From NCBI GenBank assembly GCA_963971225.1, contig OZ020269.1, positions 100,466,405 through 100,530,404 of the forward strand: a stretch of 64,000 nucleotides of DNA. Reading direction: 5' to 3'. Made by a program: the position numbers and the translations under genes. The DNA comes from Melieria omissa. Taxonomy: Eukaryota; Arthropoda; Insecta; Diptera; Ulidiidae. How positions within the stretch are numbered: the stretch's first letter is position 1; each line of letters begins with the position of its first letter. Under the pieces are notes generated by a model. The model worked only from the letters and a program-made list of their open reading frames with translations. It was not told the DNA's origin and ran no database searches. This document shows, one piece after another, positions 1 through 11,660 of the stretch.

Positions 1-1251
1 TAAAATTTAATCAAATAAAATGTGAAAAAATAAACGGCTGCACGCCACGCATTGGCCGCGGCGGGATGCCACACGGCCCACGATGCCGAAACAACCGAAA
101 TAGTCAAGTTGAAGAAATACTTCCGATTTGTTGTTTAATATGACTTCTGCTATTTTGTATTTTTGTTTCACTTTTGCTTGTTGTTGTTGTTATTTGTTTT
201 TTGTAAATTATGAGTTTATTTTCTTATTGTTGTATTAAATGCTTGTTAGCTGCTCATCAGTGCACACAAACAAAACAACACAAATATAAATAAGTGTTGG
301 CAACAACGTCATCGCATCAAAATGCTTTTTTTACGGTATTTAAATAACATTTTTGGTCGGCAACCAAAACCAAAAGGCTGGGCTAAGTTTTGAAAAAAAA
401 AAACATATTCATTGGTTGAAAAATAATAATTGCCCAATGCCCCTTTGAGTTCATTGAAATGGTTTTAGCTTTTTATTTGCTTGTTTGTTGTTGTTGTGTG
501 CATGATACTTCATGGCAGTGGGGTATTAATTTCTTAACAACAAAAATTGTAAATAAACAAAACAATTTTTAAGAATACAAAAATTAACATAAAAATCGCG
601 CAACCTGAAACAATTGAACTGAACTGAGAAGAATTTGAGGGCGCAGCAGCAGCGTTTGAAAAATGTTTAAGTTTTGCTTAAAATAGCGGAAAACATAACA
701 TTTAGGCGCGCACGAACACATTTCAATGTCAATGAAATATGGTTGGTTGTTGTAAAGTGTAATTCTTCATGGGCGCCTAAGAGTGCAAGGCATCACTGGA
801 TCCGTATGGTGTGGTGGGGCGATTTGTGAGATGTTTATTTAAATTCGTTGATACCAATCACAACCAATCAGCAGATGGTTTTGGTGTTGTTAAAGTTGGA
901 ATAACTGCGGAACTGCAGGAACTGGGAGTGGAAATATGAAGCAAGGAGTGGAAGCTTAAAGATATTTGAACAAAGATGTTTTTTCAAGGTCATTGCTGCA
1001 TATTTCGAGTGCATATTCTTATTGGATTATTTTCAAGTGAATTACTTAAATTCGATAAAGATAGGAAACAGTTTAACGAACAATTAGCAAACACAATTGG
1101 CTTAACTTAACTTCAAAAAGGTTTGGTATGTTATACAAAAATGTAGAAGGCTCCGATGTCAAATTGCTTTGACAATCATTCAAGTTTCAAATGAGTCAAT
1201 GCAGAGCAGAGTTCTACATCAAGTTTATAAAAAAATAAAATCACTTGCGAA
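1..1251. other. AT-rich spacer, no gene seen
   Basis: No ORF longer than noise. The stretch has short TTG/CAA runs and A/T homopolymers typical of fly intergenic or intronic DNA. Nothing specific can be assigned. Confidence 0.6.
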
Positions 1252-1265
1252 TAAGTAGTCACGAA

Positions 1266-1312
1266 CGGGCCGCAATATGGCCTACGTGAGCTCTTAAGCT
1301 GCCACCCTAACC
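1266..1312 (+). mobile_element. 47-bp retro-insertion with 14-bp target site duplication
   Basis: A 47-bp segment ending in CCCTAACC is flanked by perfect direct copies of TAAGTAGTCACGAA (1252-1265 and 1313-1326). A long target duplication plus a TAACC-type end, like the tails of other LINE ends in this window, fits a severely 5'-truncated non-LTR retrotransposon insertion. The parent family is not identified. It lies at the edge of an older RTE-like fragment. Confidence 0.7.
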
Positions 1313-1319
1313 TAAGTAG

Positions 1320-1515
1320 TCACGAAAAATTTGTTCAAAGCGGTAGTTGAACGTTGACGGCGAAAAAGAGACTCTCCTGTGAAAGGACCAAGTTTAGGAT
1401 GCTTTATTAGCTCCTTTTGTGACCAACTGGAAAAGGCCTGAAGCAGAGATACCTGGAGAGCAATTTTGCGGCAAATCATAACTCACTTAAGGGTTGTTAT
1501 GGCCAGTTAAGTAAA
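1320..1515 (+). pseudogene. RTE-like LINE, C-terminal remnant
   Basis: The stretch with gcggtagttga, acggcgaaaa and the translated run RDTWRAILRQII matches, piece by piece, the fragments at 6035-6700 and 16435-16660. The AWREILQQ-type motif is the extreme C-terminus of RTE-clade reverse transcriptase ORFs. Frameshifts and stops are present, so it is non-functional. Confidence 0.55.
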
Positions 1516-1544
1516 CAAGTAAGTATGGTCTGCGTTAATTACCA

Positions 1545-1990
1545 ATCCACCTCTTGATAACCATCAGCATTCTGGTCCCTTATATGCAAAAATCTTCTAC
1601 TAATTCAATGTCAAAGTATTCACCGAAGCTTATCAACTACTAAGTAGTTTTACATCTCCCTAATTCGTAAATAGGCATACAAAAGTTACCTATAATCTTC
1701 AATTTATCTCTCAATAACCACCAGTATGATAGATTCTAATCTTATATATTCAGTGTCGAAATGTTTGCTTAAGCAAAACATCAATTGAATACGTTTTATT
1801 CCCTTACTTTGTGCTTGGCCATTCAGAGATCTGCATTGATCAACTAATTACCTCTTAATAACCATCAGCATACCGATTCGGATTCTATGCGATCGATCTC
1901 TTACTGTCGGATTTTAATCGCCTAAAACCTACTTTTACTATCTCTTTTTAACCAGCTAAAACCATCTCTCGTTGCCGAATCTTAACCGAC
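1545..1990. repeat. Divergent ~150-bp tandem repeat, about 3 units
   Basis: The motif ACCTCTT(A/G)ATAACCATCAGCAT recurs near 1548 and 1848, with a more diverged version near 1703 (CTCAATAACCACCAGTATG). The spacing is 145-155 bp. Neighbouring bases are alignable but strongly diverged. Function unknown. Confidence 0.5.
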
Positions 1991-2070
1991 ACACCTCCCA
2001 TGGGTATTGGACCCTTTACAATTCTAGAACTCATGGAGTTTCCAAGTAGGCCTCTGTGGTTAATGATCCA

Positions 2071-2990
2071 TAGGTTAGGTTAGGTAGGGAAGGGTGTGTG
2101 CGGCAGGACCGCACTTCCAATCGGAGGCCACAATGACCCATTGTGAATCCTTTCTTATGGTGTTCTGGAGCCAACTAATAGTCTCAGTCAAGGGGAAACC
2201 AGTTCGACCTCTTAATGAAGGAGAGCAGATTCGTGATTTCAACTTTCGCCGCGCAAGCCAGGTCTGTCAGGAACCTTGACCCCAAGGTGCGGAGTCGGCG
2301 TTCCTGTTGTATCGTTTCTAGTTCTTCTTCATCTCCATAGCTACGGCAGACATCACCGGTCGAAATTCGCCATTTGGTGAGCATAGATCTAATAGCGCAG
2401 TGTCCGGTGATGACTCCAACGAGCTGTCAAATAGAGGAAGGACTCAAGGACTGTACGAATCGTGTTTTCGTCAAGGAGAGGGAGGGCCACAGTGCCCAGC
2501 AGGAGCCGCAGTCGGTCCTGGTACGCCATGGCGACTCAATTTCCTTTTTGGTCAACCTGTCAATATACATGTACAGGGCAGATATCGGAGAAAACTCAGA
2601 GGTATCCACTTCGGTGGCAGACAAGGCGACCCCTTTTCTTGCCATCTCGTCCGCTGTTTCGTTCCTTGCCACTCCTGAGTGGCCCGGAACCCAACAGAGA
2701 GTGACCTGGTGGTGCCTTGCCCAATGCCTTGAAGTGCGGTACGACACCTCTACACTTCCTTTGATTTCACAAAAACTGATTCCAGCGCTCTTAGCGCCGG
2801 CTGACTATCCACGAAAATTGTGAAATCTGTGGGTGGTAGCCCACTGGATAAGTTCGACAGCCTCCCAAATTGCAGAGATCTCTGCTTGGAAAATATTGCA
2901 GAGGTGCAACAGTCTGAATAACATGTGGGTCTGCAGTACATCGGTTTAGAGACCAGCTCCAGTACCTTCCTCCATGATCCATAATGATAA
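2071..2990 (-). pseudogene. LINE fragment: RNase H domain and C-terminal tail
   Basis: The minus strand encodes pieces of a non-LTR retrotransposon ORF2. In order these are FQAEISAIWEAVELI, FVDSQPALRALES (the second RNase H aspartate region), VTLCWVPGHSGVARNETAD (the third RNase H block), then TGHCAIRSML and CRSYGDEEE from the C-terminal knuckle region. The 3' end lies at about 2071-2090 beside TAGGTTAGG repeats, the complement of a TAACC tail. Several frame breaks and no RT domain make it a 5'-truncated dead copy. Related copies lie at 50890-52770 (plus) and 53060-53620 (minus). Confidence 0.8.
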
Positions 2991-5900
2991 TGATCCATAA
3001 CTCATCCTCGTCAGTCAGCCATTTCTTAGTTTTGCTAACCATCGAAATTTTAAGAGTTACTCTGGATTCTCATCAATTATACTCTCAAATTTTTAGCTCA
3101 GAAGTCTTCTTCGGAACCCTTCTTAGCTGTGTCATCTTAGTTCGCTTAGCCTGCTTCATGTCAACGTGTCCTTAACTTTTATTGGAGACACTATGATTCA
3201 ACAGAACTGTTCATTTTTTAAAAACATTCAAATCACAAATGCCGCATAATTTGAAATCCCTTTAAAGCAGAAGAAGTATCCCAACACTTTCTTTCATTTT
3301 TGATGTTAATAATGGTGCTGTCTTTGTCTTGTTCTCCTGGGCAGTATTTTCCTTAATTCGCCGCTAAAAATCATCCTGAAGTCAGTGTCATTTTATGTTG
3401 GTTTCGTGAGGACGAACTACGCGCTGAATGCTCCTCTTTCCAGAGCCTTGTGAAGGCTTCATGAACTCTTTGTGTCATGAGATTGATTTGGCACCCCTTA
3501 AATCTGTTTTTCCTTTCCTCAATCTCGTTGTTAGTTAAATTTAATTAAATTTATTAAAATTTTCTCAGAAGCTTTTACCATCATATCATCAAATGAAATC
3601 ATATATCCTCTTCATTATTTTGAAGAATTATATTAATTTTTCATGTCTGTGTTTTATGCTTTATATAGTTTTGAAGATTCTGACAAAGATTTTCATGCCA
3701 TAATATTTTATATTTATGTTTATTTATTTATTCCGGTCCACAGAAGACTGACAACTCTTACGGACTAATTAAAAATAGTTTCCAAAGAAAATGAAATTAA
3801 AATCTGCGACGTTGCTGTACTTATTACAGAGATGTAAGCACATTGCAATTAACTCGTTTATGTATATTTTTCTAAATCTTCCTATATGCTGTAAATTGTT
3901 TTCTCGCACAGGGCCCAACTTTAAATTTAGCCTCAAAATTTATTGCAAATATCTTTCATACAGTCATTGATTTTGTTTTCGTTCACCTTAATTACAACAA
4001 GCAGAAAGCAGACCTTCGACTGCACATTCTCGTATGTAGTTGCAAATGTGATTCAATTTTGCTCAAAAAACATTAAATCTCCAGCCATTGTTTTGAGTCG
4101 AAATTAATCACATTGCATGTTGCATGTAGACTTTCACAGCACTGCAATGCGTTCACTTGTTAGTTTATTTAAAATGTAATTTTTTAATTAAACAGGCCAA
4201 GCAGCAGCAATGGTCAAGTGGCAATTTTCTGCAAAATCATTACGCTTAAGGTTTTTTGAGTGTTGATTGTGCTGGCAAAAGTGTTATGCATGCGCGGCAA
4301 ACCTTGAATTAGACGCTTTCATACCTATCGAGTGCATTTCATATTTTTTCAATGCATAACCAAACAAGCAGCAAAACATTTTCAAATTAAAACTAAACCA
4401 AAAAGCGCAACAAAATGCAAACTGAAATGTCAGTGACGACTTTCAATTTTCAATTTAAATTTCAATTAGTGTGACAAATAAAAGTCATACAATTTATTTA
4501 AACTGTTATTGATGTCATCATTAAATTAAAATGTATATGTGTGTGTGTGTTTGTTTGTGATATAAAAGTTGCTCCAATTAAACGCACCAAAATTGTGTGC
4601 AACGTGTGGGCTGCAACACAACTGGACGAACCACTCGATAAACATTAAACACGGTCTCTGGTAATATTTATGGTGCGTCTGCTGTTTGTTTTCTTTGATT
4701 TGACTTCTGTATGGCTTTGCGCATCCACATGCAAATCGCATAAGTCGCAGTTTGAAGTTTTCCTCGTTACCAACTGCCTACAACAATTGCCTTAAATACT
4801 TAATTACGCATATGTAACTATGTATGAGTGTATGCTTAGTTGTTGCTTATGGCTAACCAGCATCACAAGTACCTCCAACTGCAAGTGGCTTTCGATGGGG
4901 CAACTGGCTTAGCGGTGAATTCTGAGTAATGTTCCATTCTTGAACGCACAAGTGTTGCGCTACTGTGGCCAAAAGCGGATATTGCTAGGCGCATGTTGGG
5001 AAGCAGATATTGATCTATTTATATATTATTTGATGAGAGATAGAATAATAGTTTCAATAGTTTGTTGTATTAACTATTTTTGTTAACACTTCTGACGACG
5101 CATAAGACAGCGACCACGTTATAAGGACCAAGTGTGATAGAACCTGTTGGCTCGTGGATTTTCCAATAACAGAATCAATCAAAGCGCTCTTGTTGTTATA
5201 GTGCCAGGTATGTGATTAGATAATAAATAAATAATTAGATAATCACTTATACAAATCTTTACTTGAAACTTACGACTGTGAATGAGTATATTAAATTTTA
5301 GCTGCAAATCGCACTTCATATTTGTTAATTTAAAAATATGTACATGCACATACATATTTACTTATATATAGTTATTTGTTTTATTATTCAATTCATTCGT
5401 CTGCACATTAGTCCCATAGACCCGTTTAAATGTCGTGTTATTACAATAAAGCGTTTCAAGTTTGTTGCTCAAGTCTTTTGATTTTAATGGCCACAAATGT
5501 TCTACCTGTTTCGACTGCCATATAAATATTTTAGTGTGAGTTTTACTATTTAAACTATACATTATATAAATTATACATTATAATTTGTGACCTTTAAATA
5601 TGGTAAAAAATTTTATTTAAAAAATAAAAATAAATAAATAAAAAAGAAAAAATAATTACCTACGCGTGTAGCAATGAAGATAAACATTATAACAAATTTA
5701 CATGTACTCATTAACAAAATGGGTGCACATTTCATAAGCAATTAACCTCAAATATGATTTTAATTGTTTTAAAAAGCACAACTATTGCTTTTTAAAAGCA
5801 ATCATTTTGTCATTTGTAGAACTATTTAAAAGAAAAAAGTTCAATATTTGTGTTTTGGGTGTGTTTTGCAGTTTTGGGTTTTGTAATTAAATATTTGAAT

Positions 5901-6030
5901 TTGATAATAATTCTCGCCCTCAGTTTGCATTTATGTGAGTTATTGTTCAATACGATTTATAGAGTAGGTTGCATGGTACTATAGAATAAAAATAAATTAT
6001 TATTAATTATTATGGAATTAGGAATTGTAG
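2991..6030. other. AT-rich spacer, no gene seen
   Basis: No coding signal on either strand. A short TG microsatellite lies near 4535-4558. The rest is AT-rich unique-looking DNA with A/T runs. It could be intergenic or intronic. Confidence 0.5.
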
Positions 6031-6034
6031 CTAT

Positions 6035-6700
6035 TTGCTCCGTGGAGCCTCAGCAAGGTTGTTTATGCTCAGGGACTCGCAGCGGCTTGGATCCCGCATC
6101 GAGGCCGAAAGGTATATTACTGAAGTTGTCAAAGAATTCATCTATCTTGGCACCGCCGTAAACAGCAGCAATAATGTCAGCTTAAAGATTTAGTGAAAGA
6201 TTACTCTTGCCAAGAGGTGCTACTATGGTTTCGACAGGCAACTGAGTCAGAGAGATCTGCTCTGACCGCTAAAACTTGAACTCTATAGGATGCTCACTTT
6301 GTCCGTGAAGCATGGACACTGTTTCAAACCAAAAGGCGACCCTTGGAGTGTTCGAAGATGCTCCTTAAAATCTAAGGTCTGCTTGAATTCGCGCCGACTT
6401 TGGAAATCAAATTTGCTCAGATAAAGAGCTGTAAGAGGTATAAGAGCGAATCAATATCCAGCGGTTGGCTATGTCTCCCTTATGGACGTTGAAGCTCCGG
6501 CGAGAAATGTGTTCTTTGCGGTAGTTGATGCTTAACGGCGAAAAGGGAGACCGTGTCTCCGTTAGAAGGATCAAGTTGAGGAGGTCTTATCATCTCTTGG
6601 TGTGACAGTTGGAGAAGGCACCGAAAGCAGAGGCGCTTGGAGAGAAATTTTGCAGCAGGTCTTAAACCGTTAATGCTTTGACAGTTGAGTAAGAAAGTAG
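6035..6700 (+). pseudogene. RTE-like LINE, reverse transcriptase C-terminal fragment
   Basis: The plus strand reads EFIYLGTAVNSSNNVSLKI, then ITLAKRCYYGFDRQLSQRDL, a degenerate YRMLTLSVKHG block, and ends with RGAWREILQQVLN. This order (YLG box, AxRCxxGL block, C-terminal WR..LQQ) is the thumb-to-end part of RTE-clade reverse transcriptases. Stops (after SLKI and elsewhere) and frameshifts show it is dead. It is the longest of three RTE-like remnants in the window, all in the same orientation. Confidence 0.75.
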
Positions 6701-7101
6701 GAGTAGTCAAATGGTACCAATCTTAGGCGCTGGGGTTGCCATCTATTTACCTGTAAATAACATTAAAAAACCTAAGATTAAAAATTACAAACAAATTAAA
6801 AAAAAAATAGAAAAAAGGTTATTCAAACTAAAAAATTTAAAACTAAACACACAAACACTTTGCGAAAATGCGGAGTAGGACTATGCTACAACAAACGCAT
6901 TAATTTCTTAAAAAATTTTAATTTAAAGTTAAACATATTAAAATAATTTTTGTTTTTTTGTTTGTTGTATGTTTTTTACAAAAAAACCTTAGAAAAATAA
7001 AGTATATTAAAAAATAAAAAAATACGTGTTTTTGTAAATTTAGGTTTATATCTAAAAAACAACATAGTTCCTTAACTCGACGGTGCCTAGCGTGACCATA
7101 T

Positions 7102-7505
7102 TGTAACGATGACGCACTCTGTTGCTGTGCTATGCATGAATGCTTTTACGGGCATACTTTTAGGCACGCACTTTAGAGTACGGCAAACTTGCTATAATTC
7201 CGATATGGCAAGGATGGTTGACGAAGGTGATGGGCTATGCGAGATTGGTCGAGCATTGTCCAATTGGAATGTGCTAGAACAGTCGGCGCGATAACCAGAC
7301 AGGTATAAGAGGCAGCAGTGTGCAGCGCAGAGGGAGGAGTCCTATTTGAATAAGCAAAGTAATAACAAGTGTAGATACAAGCAAAGTGTAAATCTGTAAA
7401 TAAAGTAATTGTTGGTTTTTGACTGCGTTTGCGCTGAATAATTGAAGTGGTTTTATTTTTCAAGCACAATCCAGATACGAACTTAGAGAAGTAATTTTTG
7501 TAACA
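7102..7505 (+). mobile_element. Solo LTR flanked by ATAT
   Basis: A 404-bp segment begins TGTAACG and ends GTAACA and is flanked by the 4-bp direct repeat ATAT (7098-7101 and 7506-7509). It contains a TATAAGAGG box near 7304 and an AATAAAG poly(A)-type signal near 7400, in the order expected of a U3-R-U5 LTR. A 4-bp target duplication of this kind is known for Gypsy-type LTR elements. No internal domain or second LTR is nearby, so it is probably a solo LTR left by recombination. The family is not assigned. Confidence 0.65.
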
Positions 7506-7509
7506 ATAT

Positions 7510-8960
7510 GGTAACAATAAACATGCTCTTAACAAAATTTATTTCTCATTTATAATTCTTATTAAATCGCCAAAAAATGGTTTTGGAAATTCGAAAGAAA
7601 AATAATTCCTACTCATTTGGTTTCAATTATGTTTACTATGAGTTTGTTATACTTTTTAAATATTTTCCCAACCTTGCAAATGTAAGTTTGATATTTTTCA
7701 ACAAAATCCAAATCTTTTTCAGCCATTGACAAATGTTGTAACACAATTTATGACTGTGAAATGTAATCACTCAGATTTCACAATTCACACAAATCACTTG
7801 ATACGCATTTTTTATATAAAAACTGATATCAGCTCTCAATATGCCAACTACAAAACCTCTCGTATACAGAGCAGTAAAGAAAAATTAATTAAAATTGTAT
7901 AAAAAAATATTAATTGCTTGTATTGCATTGCGGCCAAGTCGCAACGGTGTTAAGCGGCACCATTCGTCGACATTCAAGTGCATTGTATTTTGACAACCTC
8001 AATAACATCAACAACAACAACAACAATAACAAAAAAATAAAGAGTCAAAAACGTTAACAACCAAATTACCAGCAAATCATCTCTAAATCACAATAAATAC
8101 TATGCGAACGTAGCGAAGGCAAAGAAGACAACAGGTGAATTACAGCAGTCAAAGCATGCAGAGAGAAGCGAAAGAAGCACAACCAAAAAATAGACAACAA
8201 CAAACTCTATGCACTTAAAGGGTATAATTTTCAAATTACATGTTAACAAAGGTGCAAAAGCAACAACAACTGGAACAATTAACAGCAATGTCGACTAACA
8301 GTAAAAAGGTTAACAGGCAGCAATGAACATATGAAAAACAACCAAAACAAGAAACGCGTTGAAATATTTGAGTCGAAACGAAGACAGGCAGGAAAGTAGA
8401 AATGATAAACGGCGCATTAAATATATTAAATAATAAGTGTATTTAGTGATGAGTTCAAATTGTTGGCTTTTATATATTTTTCGAGATGTTTGGTGCACTG
8501 TTGGCAACTGTTGCCAAGCGAAATGGTTGCGGGCAGCGCGGCCTCAGGGCTCAAAGGGCCGTTGCTTTTGTCAATTGGCCGAGCCCAACGCCACCTGTGA
8601 TGTGGTGCAACATTCATTCATCGATTCAGACTGACAGTTTACTCTTCAATGGTAGCCAGCCCGCAGCTAACAACTGTTGCTGTGCATGGCCCACATGCGG
8701 TTTTGTGGACAATTTTGCCACTTCATTTTTTCATAATAATTTGATTTTTGTTGAATGAAGTTGCTGTCAATGGTGCGTCAAGTAACAACAAATACCAAAG
8801 AGATGCGTTATTTTTCATTTCGTCTTCAATTTATGTAAACGATTACATTGTTATAAATTTTTTTGGAAAAGCTCGATATTTCTTTCATTGTATTTGTTGT
8901 AACGTTTACATTGTTTTTTCAATTTCTATTTAGAATTCTCGTTTGCTGAATAAAGTTGTG
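7510..8960. other. Spacer with CAA runs, no gene seen
   Basis: Short CAA-rich stretches (about 8008-8030) and low-complexity A/T DNA. ORFs here are short and lack recognisable motifs. Confidence 0.5.
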
Positions 8961-8967
8961 AATCACT

Positions 8968-9033
8968 TCAAATAAAATAAAATAAAATGAAATAAAATAA
9001 AATAAAATAAATAAAATAAAAAAAATAAACTAA

Positions 9034-9064
<31 letters not shown>

Positions 9065-9700
9065 TAAAAATAAATAAAATAAAATAAATAAAATAAATAA
9101 AATAAATAAAATAAATAAAATAAATAAAATAAATAAAATAAATAAAATAAATAAAATAAATAAAATAAATAAAATAAATAAAATAAATAATATAAATAAA
9201 ATAAAATGAAATGAAATAAAAAAAATAAAAAAAAAAATAAAGTAAAACAAACTAAAATAAAAAAATAAAACAAAGCAAAATAAAATAAAAAAATAAAATA
9301 AAATAAAATAAAATAAAATAAAATAAAATAAAATAAAACAAAACAAAACAAAACAAAACAAAACAAAACAAAACAAAACAAAAACAAAACAAAATAAAAT
9401 GAAATAAAATGTAAAATAAAATAAAATAAAATAAAATAAAATAAAATAAAATAAAATAGAATAAAATAAAATAAAATAAAATACAATAAAAAAAGAAATA
9501 AAATAAATAAATAAATTAAATTAAATAGATAAATAAAATAAATAAAATAAAAAACTAATAAAATAAATAAAATAAAAATAAATAAAATACAATAAATAAA
9601 ATAAAAAATATAAAAATAAAATAAAATAAAATTAAATATATTAAAATAAAAAATAAATTATAATAAAATAAATAAAATAAAATTAAATAAAATAAAATCA
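8968..9700 (+). repeat. (ATAAA)n minisatellite with higher-order 9-bp block
   Basis: About 730 bp built almost wholly from ATAAA/AAAT units. Sub-blocks are a homogeneous 9-bp alternation ATAAAATAA (about 9075-9190) and a CAAAA-type block (about 9337-9390), giving a mosaic structure. The ORFs reading FILFYFILFY on the minus strand are translation artefacts. Confidence 0.95.
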
Positions 9701-10995
9701 GTTTCATGCAAAAATAATGAATTTCTCTGTACAAAACTTTTAATGATATCAGACTTGTGAGGCTTTGAAGTTTTGGTTATGTTCCATTTACAGAAGAAGT
9801 ATAACATATACAAATTATTTCTTCAACATTCTAACTCGCCACCGCATGTTGTTCCATTCGATGGCCCAATTTTCCAACTGAATTTGGTTTGTCAAAGTAT
9901 TCTAGCCAAATCTGCTGAAAACGATTCGTTGTTCTGCATAATGGGTTTGGCCATTTTCAACAAAACTAGAAAATGTGAATAAATAAACAAAAAAGAATAA
10001 ATTCTGAAAGACAAGTTTATTGCATCGCTGCAGTCAAAACGTCACACTCTAATTTAATTAAAACTAAAAATATAAATAAAAAATAATCTCAATTTATGTG
10101 CATTGCACGCGCGAAAAGCATCATTACGCCGTCGAATGGCAGCTGGTACACGCATGGCAAATTCTTTTGGGGGGCGCCACATCAAATAGCGCGGCGACGC
10201 ACAAATCATCCCAATTAACCTTTTAACATTGCGAACCGCTAACCGCTGGCTGCCGCAGATAATGGTCACGCAGCAAATGCGGCACATAAATCAAGCGGCC
10301 ATGCGGACGCACAAACAAACAAGCTGGCAGATAGATGCACAGATTGTTGGACGAACAGACAAAGCGACACACACACACACGGACAGCCATTAAGTCCGAG
10401 AGATGAACGCATGAACACGCGGATAAAATGCGCTTCTAAACAGTCACCTGAACGAAATGACTTGGCTGGACGTATGGGCAGTTTTTCTCAAGACAAAAAA
10501 AATCGATTTTTCCTCGCTGCTTTATAGGAAAAACGTGCGAAGCGCATTTGCCGTTCGGCAGCAAAGCGGATGTGCTTATGCGCCAATGAAGTCTAGTAGC
10601 AACAGCAGCAGTCGAGCAGCGTCGGCACGCAATTAAACTCAATTTCTGTGCCAACTGCCAGACGCGCCGAGCGGCAAAGTTGGCAAGTTCAGTGGGCAAG
10701 TTGGCTGCGCTTGTCACTGCAAATAGAATTTAATTAATTGTTGCAATGGCCAACCTCAACAACAACAACAACAACAACAACAAAAACGACAATAATAAGA
10801 GTGCCGTTTGTAATAACCAGGTAAAGAATTAGCTGAAAGTTGCTTCGCACAGATTGGCAGATTTCAAAATTGCACACGTTATGCGCATGAACTGCGACAT
10901 TCAGCGACACACAACAACAAAAGCAAAAACAAAATAAACGGAAAACTGTTGATACATATATGTATAACTGTAAAGTAAAGTGTTGGCCAATTTAC
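9701..10995. other. Spacer, no gene seen
   Basis: No supported coding sequence. It contains a (CA)n run near 10370-10380 and a CAA run near 10757-10785. Confidence 0.5.
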
Positions 10996-11019
10996 AGTCG
11001 AAAGATTTTTAGAATTTTA

Positions 11020-11660
11020 GAAAATAAATGAATAAAATAAATAAAATAAAATAAAATAAAATAAAATAAAATAAAATAAAATAACATAAAATAAAATAAA
11101 ATAAAATAAAATAAAATAAAATAAAATAAAATAAAATAAAATAAAATAAAATAAAATAAAATAAAATAAAATAAAATAAAATAAAATTAAATTAAACAAA
11201 ATAAAATAAAATAAAATAAAATAAAATTAAACAAAATAAAATAAAATAAAATAAAATAAAATAAAATAAGATAAAATAAAAAATAAATAAAATAAATAAA
11301 TAAATAAAATAAAATAGATAAATAAAAAAAATAAAATAAATAAAATAAAATAAAATAAGATGAAATAAAAAAAATAAATAAAATAAATAAATAAATAAAA
11401 TAAAATAGATAATAAAAAAAATAAAATAAATAAAATTAAAATAAAATAAAATAAAATAAAATAAAATAAAATAAAATAAAATAAAATAAAATAAAATAAA
11501 ATAAAATAAAAGAAAATGAAATAAATTAAAATACAAAAAAAATAAATTAAATTAAAATATTAATAATAGAATAAAAAAATAAAATAAAATAAACTAAAAA
11601 AGATAGAAATTAAATAAAATAAAATTAAATTAAAAGAATAAAAAAAAATAAAATGAATTT
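11020..11660 (+). repeat. Second (ATAAA)n array
   Basis: About 640 bp of ATAAA pentamers in the same strand orientation as the arrays at 8968, 16660 and 34965. It includes an internal duplicated block around 11290-11430 (an aaatagataaataaaa-type segment repeated). It is non-coding. Confidence 0.95.

Noticed and set aside
8963..9486. Long ORFs reading FILFYFILFY
   Set aside because: Translation of an (ATAAA)n array in all phases; no protein-like composition.
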